In this document: positions 8,298 through 17,996 of the stretch, one piece after another
How positions within the stretch are numbered: the stretch's first letter is position 1
Layout of the letters: each line of letters begins with the position of its first letter
The notes under the pieces: generated by a model
Database searches by the model: none
Told to the model about the DNA's origin: nothing
Seen by the model: only the letters and a program-made list of their open reading frames with translations
Made by a program: the position numbers and the translations under genes
Assembly: GCF_000633355.1 (NCBI RefSeq)
Contig: NZ_AYMQ01000073.1
Location: 1-45,818 of the forward strand
DNA length: 45,818 bases
Direction of reading: 5' to 3'
Source: Serratia sp. H1w
Lineage (GTDB): Bacteria; Pseudomonadota; Gammaproteobacteria; Enterobacterales; Enterobacteriaceae

Positions 8298-9530
8298 ATG
8301 TTTGGTTGGACTCCGCTGCAACGCAATGCGGCAATTGCCAGCTTTTCAAGCTGGACGCTCGATGCTTTTGATTTCTTTGTGCTGGTCTTCCTGCTCAGCG
8401 ATATTGCACAGGCTTTTCAGGTGGGGATGGAAGAAGTCACCCTGGCTATCCTGCTGACGTTGGCGGTGCGCCCGATTGGTGCGCTGATCTTTGGCCGGGC
8501 GGCGGAAAAGTACGGCCGTAAGCCGATTCTGATGCTGAACATCGTGTTTTTCTCGGTATTTGAGCTGCTGTCTGCGGCGGCCCCTTCTTTGACGGTATTC
8601 TTGTTGCTGCGCGTACTTTATGGTGTAGCAATGGGGGGCATCTGGGGCGTGGCTTCTTCACTGGCGATGGAAAGCATCCCGGACCGTTCGCGCGGTCTGA
8701 TGTCCGGTATCTTCCAGGCAGGGTATCCGTTTGGCTATCTATTGGCTGCGGTGGCTTATGGCCTGCTGTTTGAAGTGGTCGGCTGGCGCGGCATGTTCGT
8801 GATCGGGGCCGCGCCGATCCTGTTGCTGCCCTTTATCTACTTCTGCGTGGAAGAATCACCGGTATGGCTGGCGGCGCGGGCACGTAAAGAAAGCTCGGCC
8901 TTGCTGCCGGTGCTGAAGAGCCATTGGAAGCTGTGCCTTTACCTGGTGCTGCTGATGGCGGCGTTTAATTTCTTCTCCCACGGTACGCAGGATATGTACC
9001 CGGCCTTCCTGAAGATCCAGCATGGTTTCGATCCTAAAACCGTCAGTATCATCGCCATTAGCTACAATATTGCGTCCATTATCGGCGGGATCTTCTTTGG
9101 CGCTCTGTCGGAAAAAATTGGCCGTAAGAAAGCCATTATCATTGCGGCACTGCTGGCGCTGCCAGTGATCCCGCTGTGGGCTTTCGCCAGTGGCTCGCTG
9201 ATGTTGGGGCTGGGGGCGTTCATGATGCAGTTCATGGTGCAGGGCGCGTGGGGGGTGATCCCGACCTATCTCAACGAACTGGTGCCGGCCAATACGCGCG
9301 CAGTGTTGCCGGGGTTTGTGTATCAGTTGGGTAACCTGATTGCGTCGGTGAATGCCACTTTACAGGCCGCGATTGCCGAACATCATGGGCAAAACTACGG
9401 CCTGGCAATGGCGATTATCGCCGGGACGGTGGCGATCGTGATCGCGGTGCTGGTGTATTTTGGCAAGGATACGCGCGGTAAAACGATTGCGGTAGCAAGC
9501 AAAACACCCGCTGCCCACGTTAACGTTTGA
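8298..9530 (+). CDS. MFS transporter, SHS-like (lactate/carboxylate or sialate type)
   Basis: 410-residue major facilitator with twelve predicted membrane spans. The MFS signatures are visible: GRAAEKYGRKP between TM2 and TM3 and GALSEKIGRKK between TM8 and TM9. The TM1 block WTLDAFDFFVLVFLL, with its acidic residues, is typical of sialate:H+ and lactate symporters (SHS, JEN1/YjhB-like), so a proton-coupled organic acid is the likely substrate; this is inference. Start 8298 has AGGGA 7 nt upstream. It lies alone between yifB and ilvL, which are neighbours in E. coli, so it is a lineage insertion. Its codon use does not look foreign by eye. Confidence 0.8.
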   Translation: MFGWTPLQRNAAIASFSSWTLDAFDFFVLVFLLSDIAQAFQVGMEEVTLAILLTLAVRPIGALIFGRAAEKYGRKPILMLNIVFFSVFELLSAAAPSLTVFLLLRVLYGVAMGGIWGVASSLAMESIPDRSRGLMSGIFQAGYPFGYLLAAVAYGLLFEVVGWRGMFVIGAAPILLLPFIYFCVEESPVWLAARARKESSALLPVLKSHWKLCLYLVLLMAAFNFFSHGTQDMYPAFLKIQHGFDPKTVSIIAISYNIASIIGGIFFGALSEKIGRKKAIIIAALLALPVIPLWAFASGSLMLGLGAFMMQFMVQGAWGVIPTYLNELVPANTRAVLPGFVYQLGNLIASVNATLQAAIAEHHGQNYGLAMAIIAGTVAIVIAVLVYFGKDTRGKTIAVASKTPAAHVNV

Positions 9531-9663
9531 ATTTAGTGCGATTTGTTACAGTTATGACCAGGCAGCGGCGAATAATAACGCAAAAAAAGTGTTGTCATGT
9601 CACCTGCTGCTATGGTAACTCTGTAGGTATTAGTTCGAAACGAGCACAGTGAACAACCCTATT

Positions 9664-9762
9664 ATGAAAGCCCTAGCCCAAGTGATTAGCCTAGTCGTGA
9701 TTAGCGTGGTGGTGATTATTATCCCACCGTGCGGGGCTGCACTTGGACGAAGAAAGGCTTAG
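9664..9762 (+). CDS. ilvL: ilvGMEDA leader peptide IlvL
   Basis: 32-residue leader peptide MKALAQVISLVVISVVVIII followed by PPCGAALGRRKA, almost identical in length and sequence to E. coli IlvL. The run of Ile, Val and Leu codons lets ribosome stalling sense charged tRNA levels, so shortage of any of the three prevents formation of the terminator that begins 25 nt after the stop. Position 9531-9663 upstream should hold the operon promoter. TTGTCA at 9592-9597 is a possible -35, but a convincing -10 is not seen. Confidence 0.95.
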   Translation: MKALAQVISLVVISVVVIIIPPCGAALGRRKA

Positions 9763-9787
9763 AAAACAAGCCAGAATCGCAAGATAA

Positions 9788-9819
9788 CCCCCGCACCTAA
9801 AAGGTCCGGGGGTTTTTTT
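9788..9819 (+). terminator. ilv operon attenuator (terminator hairpin)
   Basis: CCCCCGCACC pairs with GGTCCGGGGG (one mismatch) around a TAAAA loop, then seven T. It lies between ilvL and ilvG, as in the classic multivalent attenuator of E. coli. Transcription reaches ilvG only when the leader ribosome stalls. Confidence 0.9.
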
Positions 9820-9904
9820 ATGCCAAGAAAAAGTGAACAAGGAGCAGAGTATGACCAACAGCATAAAATCCTGCACTTCCCGCAGCAAGGCGGGGAAATA
9901 AACC

Positions 9905-11551
9905 ATGAATGGTGCTCAATGGGTAGTTCAAGCGTTGCGTGCGCAGGGAGTAGATACGGTATTCGGCTATCCTGGTGGTGCGATCATGCCGGTTTACGAT
10001 GCGTTGTATGATGGCGGAGTAGAACATCTGCTGTGCCGTCATGAGCAGGGAGCGGCAATTGCGGCCATTGGCTATGCTCGTTCCAGCGGTAAGGTGGGTG
10101 TCTGTATCGCCACCTCGGGTCCCGGCGCGACCAACCTGATCACCGGATTGGCGGATGCGTTGCTGGATTCGGTGCCGGTGGTCGCGATCACCGGTCAGGT
10201 AGGCTCTGCGCTTATCGGTACCGATGCTTTTCAGGAGATCGATGTTCTGGGCCTGTCTCTGGCCTGTACCAAACACAGTTTCCTGGTGGAGTCACTGGAA
10301 GCGCTGCCAGGGATCATGGCAGAGGCTTTTGCCATCGCCACCAGCGGCCGTCCAGGCCCGGTACTGATTGATATCCCGAAAGACATCCAACTGGCGCAAG
10401 GCGATCTACCCCCTCATCTGATGCCGGTAGAAGACCAGTTTGAACATTCTACCGCAGAGTTGGCGACGGCAGCGCAGCTGCTGGCGCAGGCGAAAAAGCC
10501 GATGCTGTACGTCGGTGGTGGCGTGGGGATGGCGCAGGCCGTCCCGGCATTACGGGAATTTGTCGAAGTGACGCAGATCCCAACCGTAGCGACCTTGAAA
10601 GGATTGGGCGCACCAGATGCCGAGCATCCGTATTATCTCGGTATGTTGGGTATGCACGGCACCAAAGCTGCCAACTACGCGGTGCAGGAGTGCGATTTGC
10701 TGATCGCCGTGGGTGCGCGTTTTGACGACCGGGTAACCGGCAAGCTGAACGCCTTTGCGCCGCAGGCCAAGGTGATCCACATGGATATCGATCCGGCGGA
10801 AATGAACAAGCTGCGTCAGACGCACGTTGCCCTGCAAGGCGATCTGAAAACGTTGCTGCCAGCGCTGCAACAGCCGATGCAGATCGCCCCTTGGCTGCAG
10901 CGGGTGGCAGAGCTGAAAGAAACCCACCCTTGGCGTTACGACCATCCAGGCCAACCGATCTATGCGCCGCTGTTGCTCAAGCAACTGTCGGAACGCAAGC
11001 CGGCCAATACCGTAGTCACCACCGACGTGGGCCAGCACCAGATGTGGACTGCGCAGCACATGAGCTTTGAACGCCCAGAGAACTTCATCACCTCCAGCGG
11101 GCTGGGGACGATGGGCTTTGGTGTTCCCGCCGCGGTAGGGGCACAGATGGCGCGTCCGGAGGACATGGTGATCTGTGTGTCCGGGGATGGCTCCTTCATG
11201 ATGAACGTGCAGGAATTGGGCACCATCAAACGCAAACAGTTACCGCTGAAGATCGTATTACTGGATAACCAGCGTTTAGGGATGGTTCGCCAGTGGCAAC
11301 AACTGTTCTTTGACGGTCGTTACAGCGAAACCAACCTCTCCGATAACCCCGATTTCCTGATATTGGCCAGCGCCTTCGGCATCCCCGGCCAACGTATTAC
11401 CCGCAAAGACCAGGTCGCAGACGCGCTCAATACCTTGCTCAACAGCGAAGGGCCTTATCTGCTGCAGGTTTCCATTGATGAACTCGAGAACGTCTGGCCG
11501 CTGGTGCCGCCGGGCGCAGGCAACGAAACCATGTTGGAGAAAGTATCATGA
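9905..11551 (+). CDS. ilvG: Acetohydroxyacid synthase II, large (catalytic) subunit
   Basis: 548 residues, full length. It condenses pyruvate with pyruvate or 2-ketobutyrate to form acetolactate or acetohydroxybutyrate, the first common step of Val/Leu/Ile synthesis, using ThDP, Mg and FAD. The ThDP-activating glutamate lies in [10 protein letters not shown] (near residue 47) and the Mg/ThDP motif is [14 protein letters not shown] ... [10 protein letters not shown]. coli K-12 carries a frameshift in this gene; here the frame is intact, so a valine-resistant isozyme II should be made. The start is preceded by a GGGGA Shine-Dalgarno. The 9820-9904 stretch after the attenuator has no recognised gene. 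The stop overlaps ilvM. Confidence 0.98.
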   Translation: MNGAQWVVQALRAQGVDTVFGYPGGAIMPVYDALYDGGVEHLLCRHEQGAAIAAIGYARSSGKVGVCIATSGPGATNLITGLADALLDSVPVVAITGQVGSALIGTDAFQEIDVLGLSLACTKHSFLVESLEALPGIMAEAFAIATSGRPGPVLIDIPKDIQLAQGDLPPHLMPVEDQFEHSTAELATAAQLLAQAKKPMLYVGGGVGMAQAVPALREFVEVTQIPTVATLKGLGAPDAEHPYYLGMLGMHGTKAANYAVQECDLLIAVGARFDDRVTGKLNAFAPQAKVIHMDIDPAEMNKLRQTHVALQGDLKTLLPALQQPMQIAPWLQRVAELKETHPWRYDHPGQPIYAPLLLKQLSERKPANTVVTTDVGQHQMWTAQHMSFERPENFITSSGLGTMGFGVPAAVGAQMARPEDMVICVSGDGSFMMNVQELGTIKRKQLPLKIVLLDNQRLGMVRQWQQLFFDGRYSETNLSDNPDFLILASAFGIPGQRITRKDQVADALNTLLNSEGPYLLQVSIDELENVWPLVPPGAGNETMLEKVS

Positions 11552-11805
11552 TGCAGCATCAACTCTCGATCCAGGCCCGCTTCCGCCCTGAAATGTTAGA
11601 GCGCGTATTACGCGTTGTCCGCCACCGTGGCTTCCAGGTCTGTGCTATGAATATGGCTTCGGGCAGCAATTGCGACGATATTAATATTGAATTGACCGTT
11701 GCCAGCCAGCGCCCTGTGGATTTACTGTCATCTCAGTTAAGCAAACTGATGGACGTCTCCAGCGTTGAGATCCAGCAACAATCATCACAACAAATCAGCG
11801 CCTGA
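11548..11805 (+). CDS. ilvM: Acetohydroxyacid synthase II, small (regulatory) subunit
   Basis: 85-residue ACT-domain subunit, matching E. coli IlvM (MMQHQ... [19 protein letters not shown] ... MNMASGS ... [16 protein letters not shown]). It stabilises and activates the IlvG catalytic subunit; isozyme II is feedback-insensitive to valine. Its ATG overlaps the ilvG stop as ATGA, which couples production of the two subunits. A second ATG follows directly. Confidence 0.96.
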   Translation: MMQHQLSIQARFRPEMLERVLRVVRHRGFQVCAMNMASGSNCDDINIELTVASQRPVDLLSSQLSKLMDVSSVEIQQQSSQQISA

Positions 11806-11826
11806 TGGCGCACAAGGAATATAATA

Positions 11827-12753
11827 ATGACGAAGAAAGCTGATTACATTTGGTTCAATGGTGAGATGGTTCCATGGGCCGATGCCAAGGTTCACGTGAT
11901 GTCGCACGCGCTACACTACGGGACCTCGGTATTTGAAGGCGTGCGTTGCTATGACTCCCATAAAGGCCCGGTCGTATTCCGCCACCGTGAACATATGCAG
12001 CGTCTGCATGATTCGGCCAAAATCTACCGCATGCCGGTGACGCAAAGCGTCGATGAGCTGATGGAAGCCTGCCGTGCCACGCTGCGTAAAAACAATCTGG
12101 TCAGCGCTTATATTCGTCCTTTGGTATTTGTTGGTGATGTTGGCATGGGCGTTAACCCACCGGCTGGCTATAAAACCGACGTGATTATCGCGGCGTTTCC
12201 TTGGGGCGCGTATCTGGGTGAAGAAGCGCTGGACCAAGGTATCGATGCGATGGTCTCTTCCTGGCACCGTGTGGCACCAAACACCATTCCTACCGCGGCG
12301 AAAGCCGGTGGTAACTATCTTTCCTCCCTGCTGGTGGGCAGCGAAGCACGCCGCCATGGCTATCAGGAAGGTATTGCACTGGACGTGCATGGCTATATCT
12401 CCGAAGGCGCAGGTGAGAACCTGTTTGAAGTGAAAGACGGCGTGTTGTTCACCCCACCGTTCACCTCTTCCGCTCTACCGGGCATTACGCGCGACGCGAT
12501 CATCAAGCTGGCAAAAGACATGGGCTTCGAAGTGCGCGAGCAGGTGCTTTCCCGTGAATCGCTATACCTGGCGGACGAAGTGTTTATGTCCGGCACCGCG
12601 GCGGAAATCACGCCGGTGCGCAGCGTGGATGGCATTCAGGTGGGGATCGGCAAGTGTGGCCCAATCACCAAGCAGATCCAACAGGCGTTCTTTGGCCTGT
12701 TCAGCGGCAAGACCGAAGACAAATATGGGTGGCTGGATCCGGTTAATCCATAA
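11827..12753 (+). CDS. ilvE: Branched-chain amino acid aminotransferase
   Basis: 308 residues against 309 in E. coli. A fold-type IV PLP enzyme that makes Leu, Ile and Val from their 2-keto acids with glutamate as donor. The PLP lysine is in NTIPTAAKAGGNYLSSLL (K159), and the phosphate-binding loop MSGTAAEITPV is present. A cytosolic hexamer in E. coli. AAGGAA at 11812-11817 gives the start good context. It lies 21 nt after ilvM and 74 nt before ilvD; E. coli has an internal promoter in ilvM/ilvE that cannot be confirmed here. Confidence 0.98.
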   Translation: MTKKADYIWFNGEMVPWADAKVHVMSHALHYGTSVFEGVRCYDSHKGPVVFRHREHMQRLHDSAKIYRMPVTQSVDELMEACRATLRKNNLVSAYIRPLVFVGDVGMGVNPPAGYKTDVIIAAFPWGAYLGEEALDQGIDAMVSSWHRVAPNTIPTAAKAGGNYLSSLLVGSEARRHGYQEGIALDVHGYISEGAGENLFEVKDGVLFTPPFTSSALPGITRDAIIKLAKDMGFEVREQVLSRESLYLADEVFMSGTAAEITPVRSVDGIQVGIGKCGPITKQIQQAFFGLFSGKTEDKYGWLDPVNP

Positions 12754-12827
12754 ATAACAGCGACAGACAAGACTAAACGGGCGGTTCGTTCGCCGTCCGT
12801 AATATGACAATTTTTGGAGTGAAGAGC

Positions 12828-14678
12828 ATGCCTAAGTACCGTTCCGCTACCACCACCCACGGCCGCAACATGGCGGGTGCCCGCGCATTATGGCGCGCGA
12901 CCGGGATGACCGACGACGATTTCGGCAAACCGATTATTGCGGTGGTCAACTCATTCACCCAGTTTGTGCCGGGCCATGTGCATCTGCGCGACCTGGGTAA
13001 GCTGGTTGCAGAACAAATCGAAGCCTCTGGCGGCGTAGCCAAAGAGTTCAACACCATCGCGGTGGATGACGGTATCGCCATGGGCCACGGCGGCATGCTC
13101 TATTCTCTGCCGTCGCGCGAACTGATCGCCGACTCGGTGGAATACATGGTGAATGCCCACTGCGCCGATGCGATGGTGTGTATCTCCAACTGCGACAAGA
13201 TCACCCCAGGGATGCTGATGGCGTCACTGCGCCTGAATATTCCGGTGATTTTCGTCTCCGGCGGCCCGATGGAAGCCGGTAAAACCAAGCTTTCTGACAA
13301 AATCATCAAGCTGGACCTGATCGACGCAATGATCCAGGGTGCCAACCCGAACGTCAGCGACGCCGACAGCGCGCAGATCGAGCGTTCCGCTTGCCCAACC
13401 TGCGGTTCTTGTTCCGGGATGTTTACCGCCAACTCCATGAACTGTCTGACCGAAGCGTTGGGCCTGTCCCAGCCAGGCAACGGCTCGCTGCTGGCGACTC
13501 ACGCCGATCGTAAAGACCTGTTCCTGAACGCCGGTAAGCGCATTGTCGAACTGACCAAACGTTACTATGAGCAGGATGATGAGAGCGCACTGCCACGCAG
13601 CATCGCCAACAAGGCGGCGTTCGAAAACGCCATGACGCTGGACATCGCGATGGGCGGCTCCACCAATACCGTATTGCACCTGCTGGCGGCTGCGCAGGAA
13701 GGCGAGATCGACTTCGCCATGGCGGATATCGATCGCCTGTCCCGCAAGGTTCCACACCTGTGCAAAGTGGCACCAAGCACCCAGAAATACCATATGGAAG
13801 ACGTGCACCGTGCCGGTGGTGTCCTGGCCATTCTTGGCGAGCTGGATCGCGCCGGGCTGATGAACCGCGATGTGGATAACATCCTGGGGATGAAGCTGCC
13901 AGAGACGCTGGAAAAATACGACATCATGCTGACTCAGGATGAAGCCGTGAAGAAAATGTTCCGTGCAGGTCCGGCGGGCATCCGCACCACCCAGGCCTTC
14001 TCGCAGGACTGCCGTTGGGACACGCTGGACAACGATCGCGCCGATGGTTGTATCCGCTCATTGGAAAACGCCTTCAGCCTGGAAGGTGGCCTGGCGGTAC
14101 TGTATGGCAACATGGCGGAAGACGGCAGCATCGTTAAAACCGCCGGTGTGGATAAAGACAACCTGACCTTCCGTGGACCAGCCAAAGTTTATGAGAGCCA
14201 GGATACGGCGGTTGAAGCCATCCTGGGTGGCAAGGTAGTGGCAGGCGACGTGGTGGTGATCCGCTACGAAGGGCCAAAAGGCGGGCCGGGCATGCAAGAA
14301 ATGCTCTACCCAACCACCTACCTGAAATCCATGGGGCTGGGTAAAGCCTGTGCGTTGATCACCGATGGTCGCTTCTCTGGCGGCACGTCTGGTTTGTCGA
14401 TTGGTCACGTTTCTCCGGAAGCGGCCAGCGGTGGCCTGATTGCGCTGGTGGAAGAAGGGGACATGATCGATATCGATATCCCGCAACGCAGCATGGTGCT
14501 GGACGTGCCGGAGAGCGTACTGGCAGCCCGCCGTGAAGCGGAACTGGCACGCGGTGACGCAGCCTGGACACCGAAAGCGCGTGAGCGTCAGGTCTCTTAT
14601 GCGTTGCGTGCTTATGCCACGTTGGCCACCAGTGCTGATAAAGGCGCAGTGCGGGACAAGAGCAAGCTGGGAGGCTAA
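12828..14678 (+). CDS. ilvD: Dihydroxy-acid dehydratase
   Basis: 616 residues, the same as E. coli IlvD. It dehydrates dihydroxyacids to 2-ketoisovalerate and 2-keto-3-methylvalerate using a [4Fe-4S] cluster and Mg. Cluster-ligand motifs are visible: [10 protein letters not shown] and [20 protein letters not shown]. The end [12 protein letters not shown] is identical to E. coli. Start 12828 ([14 protein letters not shown]) is set by similarity and by GGAG 8 nt upstream; an in-frame ATG at 12804 would add eight residues with no counterpart. It is followed 5 nt later by ilvA. Confidence 0.98.
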   Translation: MPKYRSATTTHGRNMAGARALWRATGMTDDDFGKPIIAVVNSFTQFVPGHVHLRDLGKLVAEQIEASGGVAKEFNTIAVDDGIAMGHGGMLYSLPSRELIADSVEYMVNAHCADAMVCISNCDKITPGMLMASLRLNIPVIFVSGGPMEAGKTKLSDKIIKLDLIDAMIQGANPNVSDADSAQIERSACPTCGSCSGMFTANSMNCLTEALGLSQPGNGSLLATHADRKDLFLNAGKRIVELTKRYYEQDDESALPRSIANKAAFENAMTLDIAMGGSTNTVLHLLAAAQEGEIDFAMADIDRLSRKVPHLCKVAPSTQKYHMEDVHRAGGVLAILGELDRAGLMNRDVDNILGMKLPETLEKYDIMLTQDEAVKKMFRAGPAGIRTTQAFSQDCRWDTLDNDRADGCIRSLENAFSLEGGLAVLYGNMAEDGSIVKTAGVDKDNLTFRGPAKVYESQDTAVEAILGGKVVAGDVVVIRYEGPKGGPGMQEMLYPTTYLKSMGLGKACALITDGRFSGGTSGLSIGHVSPEAASGGLIALVEEGDMIDIDIPQRSMVLDVPESVLAARREAELARGDAAWTPKARERQVSYALRAYATLATSADKGAVRDKSKLGG

Positions 14679-14683
14679 CTACC

Positions 14684-16228
14684 ATGGCGGTATCACAACC
14701 CCTACCCGACGCCCCCTGCGGCGCGGAATATTTGCGAGCGGTGCTCCGTTCGCCAGTTTACGAGGTGGCTCAGGTCACCCCGTTACAGGCCATGGACAAG
14801 ATCTCTGCGCGCCTCGGCAATACCATTCTGGTGAAGCGCGAAGATCGCCAGCCGGTGCACAGCTTCAAGCTGCGTGGGGCTTACGCGATGATTGCCAGCC
14901 TGGATGAAGAACAGCGGGCGCGTGGCGTGGTGACGGCCTCTGCGGGCAACCATGCGCAGGGCGTCGCCTTCTCCGGCAACCGTTTGGGGATCAAAACCCT
15001 GATCGTAATGCCGGTATCGACCGCGGATATCAAGGTTGATGCGGTGCGCGGCTTCGGCGGTGAAGTGTTACTGCACGGTGCCAACTTCGACGAAGCCAAG
15101 GTCAAGGCGATTGAGCTTTCGCAGCAGCGGGGCATGACCTTTGTGCCTCCATTCGACCACCCGGCGGTGATTGCCGGGCAAGGCACTTTAGCGATGGAGC
15201 TGTTGCAGCAGGACGCACACCTGGATCGGGTGTTTGTCCCGGTTGGCGGCGGTGGCCTGGCTGCCGGAGTCGCGGTGCTGATCAAGCAGTTGATGCCACA
15301 AATCAAGGTGATTGGCGTGGAGGCTGAGGATTCAGCCTGCCTGCGTGCGGCGCTGGACGCCGGGCAACCGGTCGATCTGGCGCGCGTCGGGCTGTTTGCC
15401 GAAGGCGTGGCGGTGAAGCGCATCGGTGATGAAACCTTCCGCCTATGCCGTGAATATCTCGATGACGTGATCACCGTCGATAGCGATGCGATCTGTGCTG
15501 CGGTGAAAGATCTGTTCGAAGACGTGCGGGCGATTGCCGAACCTTCCGGCGCACTGGCGCTGGCGGGGCTGAAAAAATACGTGCAGCAGCACAATATTCA
15601 GGGTGAACGGCTGGCCCACGTGCTGTCGGGTGCCAACGTGAATTTCCACGGTCTACGCTACGTTTCCGAACGCTGCGAGCTGGGTGAACAACGTGAAGCA
15701 CTGCTGGCGGTAACCATTCCAGAGCAAAAGGGCAGCTTCCTGAAGTTCTGCCAACTACTGGGTGGCCGCGCGGTTACCGAGTTCAACTACCGCTATGCCG
15801 ATGCAGACAACGCCTGCATCTTCGTGGGTGTCCGCTTGACCCGAGGTCATGCCGAGCGGCTGGAGATCATCGATGAGCTGAACCGCGATGGCTATCAGGT
15901 GGTGGATCTGTCCGACGATGAGATGGCGAAACTGCACGTGCGCTACATGGTCGGCGGGCGGCCTTCAAAACCGTTGCGTGAGCGTCTGTACAGCTTTGAG
16001 TTCCCAGAGTCCCCAGGCGCATTGCTCAAGTTCCTGCAAACGCTGGGTACTCACTGGAATATTTCGCTGTTCCACTACCGTAGCCACGGTACTGACTTTG
16101 GTCGCGTGCTGGCAGGGTTTGAGCTTTCCCAAACCGAGCCAGAGTTTGAACAGCACTTGCAGGCCTTGGGCTACGACTGTCATGACGAAACCGACAACCC
16201 GGCCTTCCGTTTCTTCCTACAAGGCTAA
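14684..16228 (+). CDS. ilvA: Threonine deaminase (biosynthetic)
   Basis: 514 residues, as in E. coli. The PLP-dependent catalytic domain converts threonine to 2-ketobutyrate, the committed step to isoleucine. The PLP lysine is in HSFKLRGAY (near residue 62), the glycine-rich phosphate loop is VGGGGLAAG, and SAGNHAQGVA is present. The C-terminal half carries two ACT-like regulatory domains (about 325-410 and 420-514), which give feedback inhibition by Ile and activation by Val. Only 5 nt separates it from ilvD. It is the last core gene of the operon; the next gene follows after 21 nt with no terminator between. Confidence 0.98.
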   Translation: MAVSQPLPDAPCGAEYLRAVLRSPVYEVAQVTPLQAMDKISARLGNTILVKREDRQPVHSFKLRGAYAMIASLDEEQRARGVVTASAGNHAQGVAFSGNRLGIKTLIVMPVSTADIKVDAVRGFGGEVLLHGANFDEAKVKAIELSQQRGMTFVPPFDHPAVIAGQGTLAMELLQQDAHLDRVFVPVGGGGLAAGVAVLIKQLMPQIKVIGVEAEDSACLRAALDAGQPVDLARVGLFAEGVAVKRIGDETFRLCREYLDDVITVDSDAICAAVKDLFEDVRAIAEPSGALALAGLKKYVQQHNIQGERLAHVLSGANVNFHGLRYVSERCELGEQREALLAVTIPEQKGSFLKFCQLLGGRAVTEFNYRYADADNACIFVGVRLTRGHAERLEIIDELNRDGYQVVDLSDDEMAKLHVRYMVGGRPSKPLRERLYSFEFPESPGALLKFLQTLGTHWNISLFHYRSHGTDFGRVLAGFELSQTEPEFEQHLQALGYDCHDETDNPAFRFFLQG

Positions 16229-16249
16229 GCTGGACGACAAGGATTGCGT

Positions 16250-16951
16250 ATGACCCAAGAGTTCACCGGATTCAGCCAGCAAGGGCTGGATTTCCTGCAA
16301 CAGGTGCGGATCGAGAACGACAAAGAGTGGTTTGACGCCAATCGCGGCGTGTATGACCGTGAGCTGTTAACGCCGTTCCGTTCGCTGGTGGATGCGCTGA
16401 GTCCGGCGATGCTGATGATTGACCCGCAATTCGAAACACGCCCGGCCATTGGTAAAACGCTGTCGCGTATTCATCGCGACACGCGTTTTTCCCATGATAA
16501 ATCCCGCTACCGTAGCCGCATGTGGCTGACCTTCAAGCGGCCAAGCAAAGACTGGAAGCTGGCTCCGGTGTATTTCTTCGAACTGGGGCCGGACATGCTG
16601 CGTTATGGCCTGGGTTATTACAGCGCCGACAAAGCGACGATGGATCTGTTTCGCCATACCTTGCTGCGCAGGCCACAGCCGTTTTTGGAAGTGGCCGAGT
16701 GTTGCCGTGCGCCATTCGAGCTGGTGGGGGAAAGCTACAAACGCCCGTTGGTGAAAGAGCAGGCGGCGGAGATTGCCACCTGGTACAACCGCAAATCCTT
16801 TGCGGTGATGGTCACCGACAATCAGGTAGAAAAACTGTTCAGCGCCGATTTGATCGCCATTCTGACACAGGGTTTCCAACAGTTGGAACCGCTGTACCAG
16901 TGGCTGATGCAGGTAGAAACGATGAAGCAAATCGATCCACAGGATTTATGA
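16250..16951 (+). CDS. DUF2461 (TIGR02453) family protein
   Basis: 233 residues with the hallmarks of the DUF2461 family: F(S)xxxLxFLxxxxxNNDKEWFxxNR near the N-terminus (here ENDKEWFDANR), then SRIHRDTRFSHDKSRYRSRM and YFELGPDMLRYGLGYYSADK. Function is not known; no signal peptide or membrane segment. The start at 16250 has AAGGA 7 nt upstream; an in-frame TTG at 16244 is less likely. It lies 21 nt after ilvA on the same strand with no terminator, so it is probably read with the ilv operon, and its last bases overlap the end of convergent ilvY. E. coli has nothing between ilvA and ilvY. Confidence 0.85.
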   Translation: MTQEFTGFSQQGLDFLQQVRIENDKEWFDANRGVYDRELLTPFRSLVDALSPAMLMIDPQFETRPAIGKTLSRIHRDTRFSHDKSRYRSRMWLTFKRPSKDWKLAPVYFFELGPDMLRYGLGYYSADKATMDLFRHTLLRRPQPFLEVAECCRAPFELVGESYKRPLVKEQAAEIATWYNRKSFAVMVTDNQVEKLFSADLIAILTQGFQQLEPLYQWLMQVETMKQIDPQDL

Positions 16952-17830
16952 CAGCAAGCGCCAGAACGCCTCAATCAGCGGTTCGTTGAGGCGTTTTTTC
17001 GGCACGCAGACGCCCAGTTCAAACGGTTCGACCATCGAGATATTTTCCAGCTGAGAAATACGGTTGCGCACCGGTTCCGGGCTATTGTCCACCACCACGC
17101 TGGGGATCAATGCGATACCGCAGCCTAAGGCTACCATCGACACAATCGCCTCATGCCCGCCAACGGTGGCGTAGATCAGTGGATTGGTGATGTGCTGGCG
17201 GCGGAACCACAGCTCGATACGCTTTCGTGATGGGCCATGTTCCGGCAGGATAAACGGCATATTGGCCCAGTCTGGCTGCTCGGCAAAGGCCTGAGTGCGC
17301 ACCGCACAGGGCAGAGCAGGCGCAATCAGGACCAGTGGGATCTCACCAATTTGGGTAAAAGCGACGCTGGTGGGCAGTGTTTCTGGTCGCCCAGCGATAC
17401 CGAGATCGGCTTCATTGGACTGCACCTTGTCCACCGCATCGGCGGCATCGCCGGTGGTCAGCTTGATTTCCACCAAGGGATGTTGGGCACGGAAGCGGTC
17501 GAGGATCGGCGGCAGATGGCTATAAGCGGCGGTGACCGAGCAGAACAGCCGTAGTTCGCCGCTCAGTGAAGGGCCGTGCTGGCCAAGCGCATGCTTCAAC
17601 TGCTGGTATTGCAGCAGCGTTTGTTGGGCAAACACTTTCAGTTGTTCGCCGGCATCGGTCAACTGTACGGTGCGGTTATCACGCAGAAACAGCGGCTGCC
17701 CAAGCGTTTCTTCCAGCCGCTGGATCTGGCGGGAAAGCGTGGAGGGGCTGACGTGCATCGCCTTGGCAGAGCGGCCAAAGTGATGGCTTTCAGCCAGGTG
17801 CAGGAACAGCTTGAGATCACGTAAATCCAT
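16946..17830 (-). CDS. ilvY: LysR-type activator IlvY
   Basis: 294 residues against 297 in E. coli. N-terminal winged HTH MDLRDLKLFLHLAESHHFGR, SAKAMHVSPSTLSRQIQRLE, then a two-lobed inducer-binding domain. Family knowledge: IlvY activates divergent ilvC when its inducers acetolactate or acetohydroxybutyrate accumulate, and represses itself. The start at 17830 fits E. coli; upstream in-frame codons up to 17875 run through the operator region and are not expected to be translated. It faces ilvC across 166 nt containing a clear LysR-type inverted repeat. Confidence 0.95.
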   Translation of the reverse strand: MDLRDLKLFLHLAESHHFGRSAKAMHVSPSTLSRQIQRLEETLGQPLFLRDNRTVQLTDAGEQLKVFAQQTLLQYQQLKHALGQHGPSLSGELRLFCSVTAAYSHLPPILDRFRAQHPLVEIKLTTGDAADAVDKVQSNEADLGIAGRPETLPTSVAFTQIGEIPLVLIAPALPCAVRTQAFAEQPDWANMPFILPEHGPSRKRIELWFRRQHITNPLIYATVGGHEAIVSMVALGCGIALIPSVVVDNSPEPVRNRISQLENISMVEPFELGVCVPKKRLNEPLIEAFWRLLS

Positions 17831-17853
17831 ATTCAGTACGCTCGCAGCGGGGT

Positions 17854-17870
17854 GTTGCAGAAATTGCAAC
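17854..17870. promoter_or_regulatory. IlvY operator in the ilvY-ilvC divergent promoter
   Basis: Perfect inverted repeat GTTGCA-N5-TGCAAC, 24 nt before the ilvY start. This placement fits the primary (O1, autoregulatory) operator. A degenerate second site (TGCAAT at 17901-17906) lies just before a possible ilvC -10 (TTATAC, 17912-17917) with no good -35, as expected for an activator-dependent promoter. Confidence 0.7.
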
Positions 17871-17996
17871 GTCACGTTCGTAATATATCAATTTAAGCAA
17901 TGCAATTCCTGTTATACATTGGTTTCAACGGATCCCGTACCGACAGGGCGGGGATGAAAATAATAGTGCAACACAACATCTGACTGGAGTACCACC

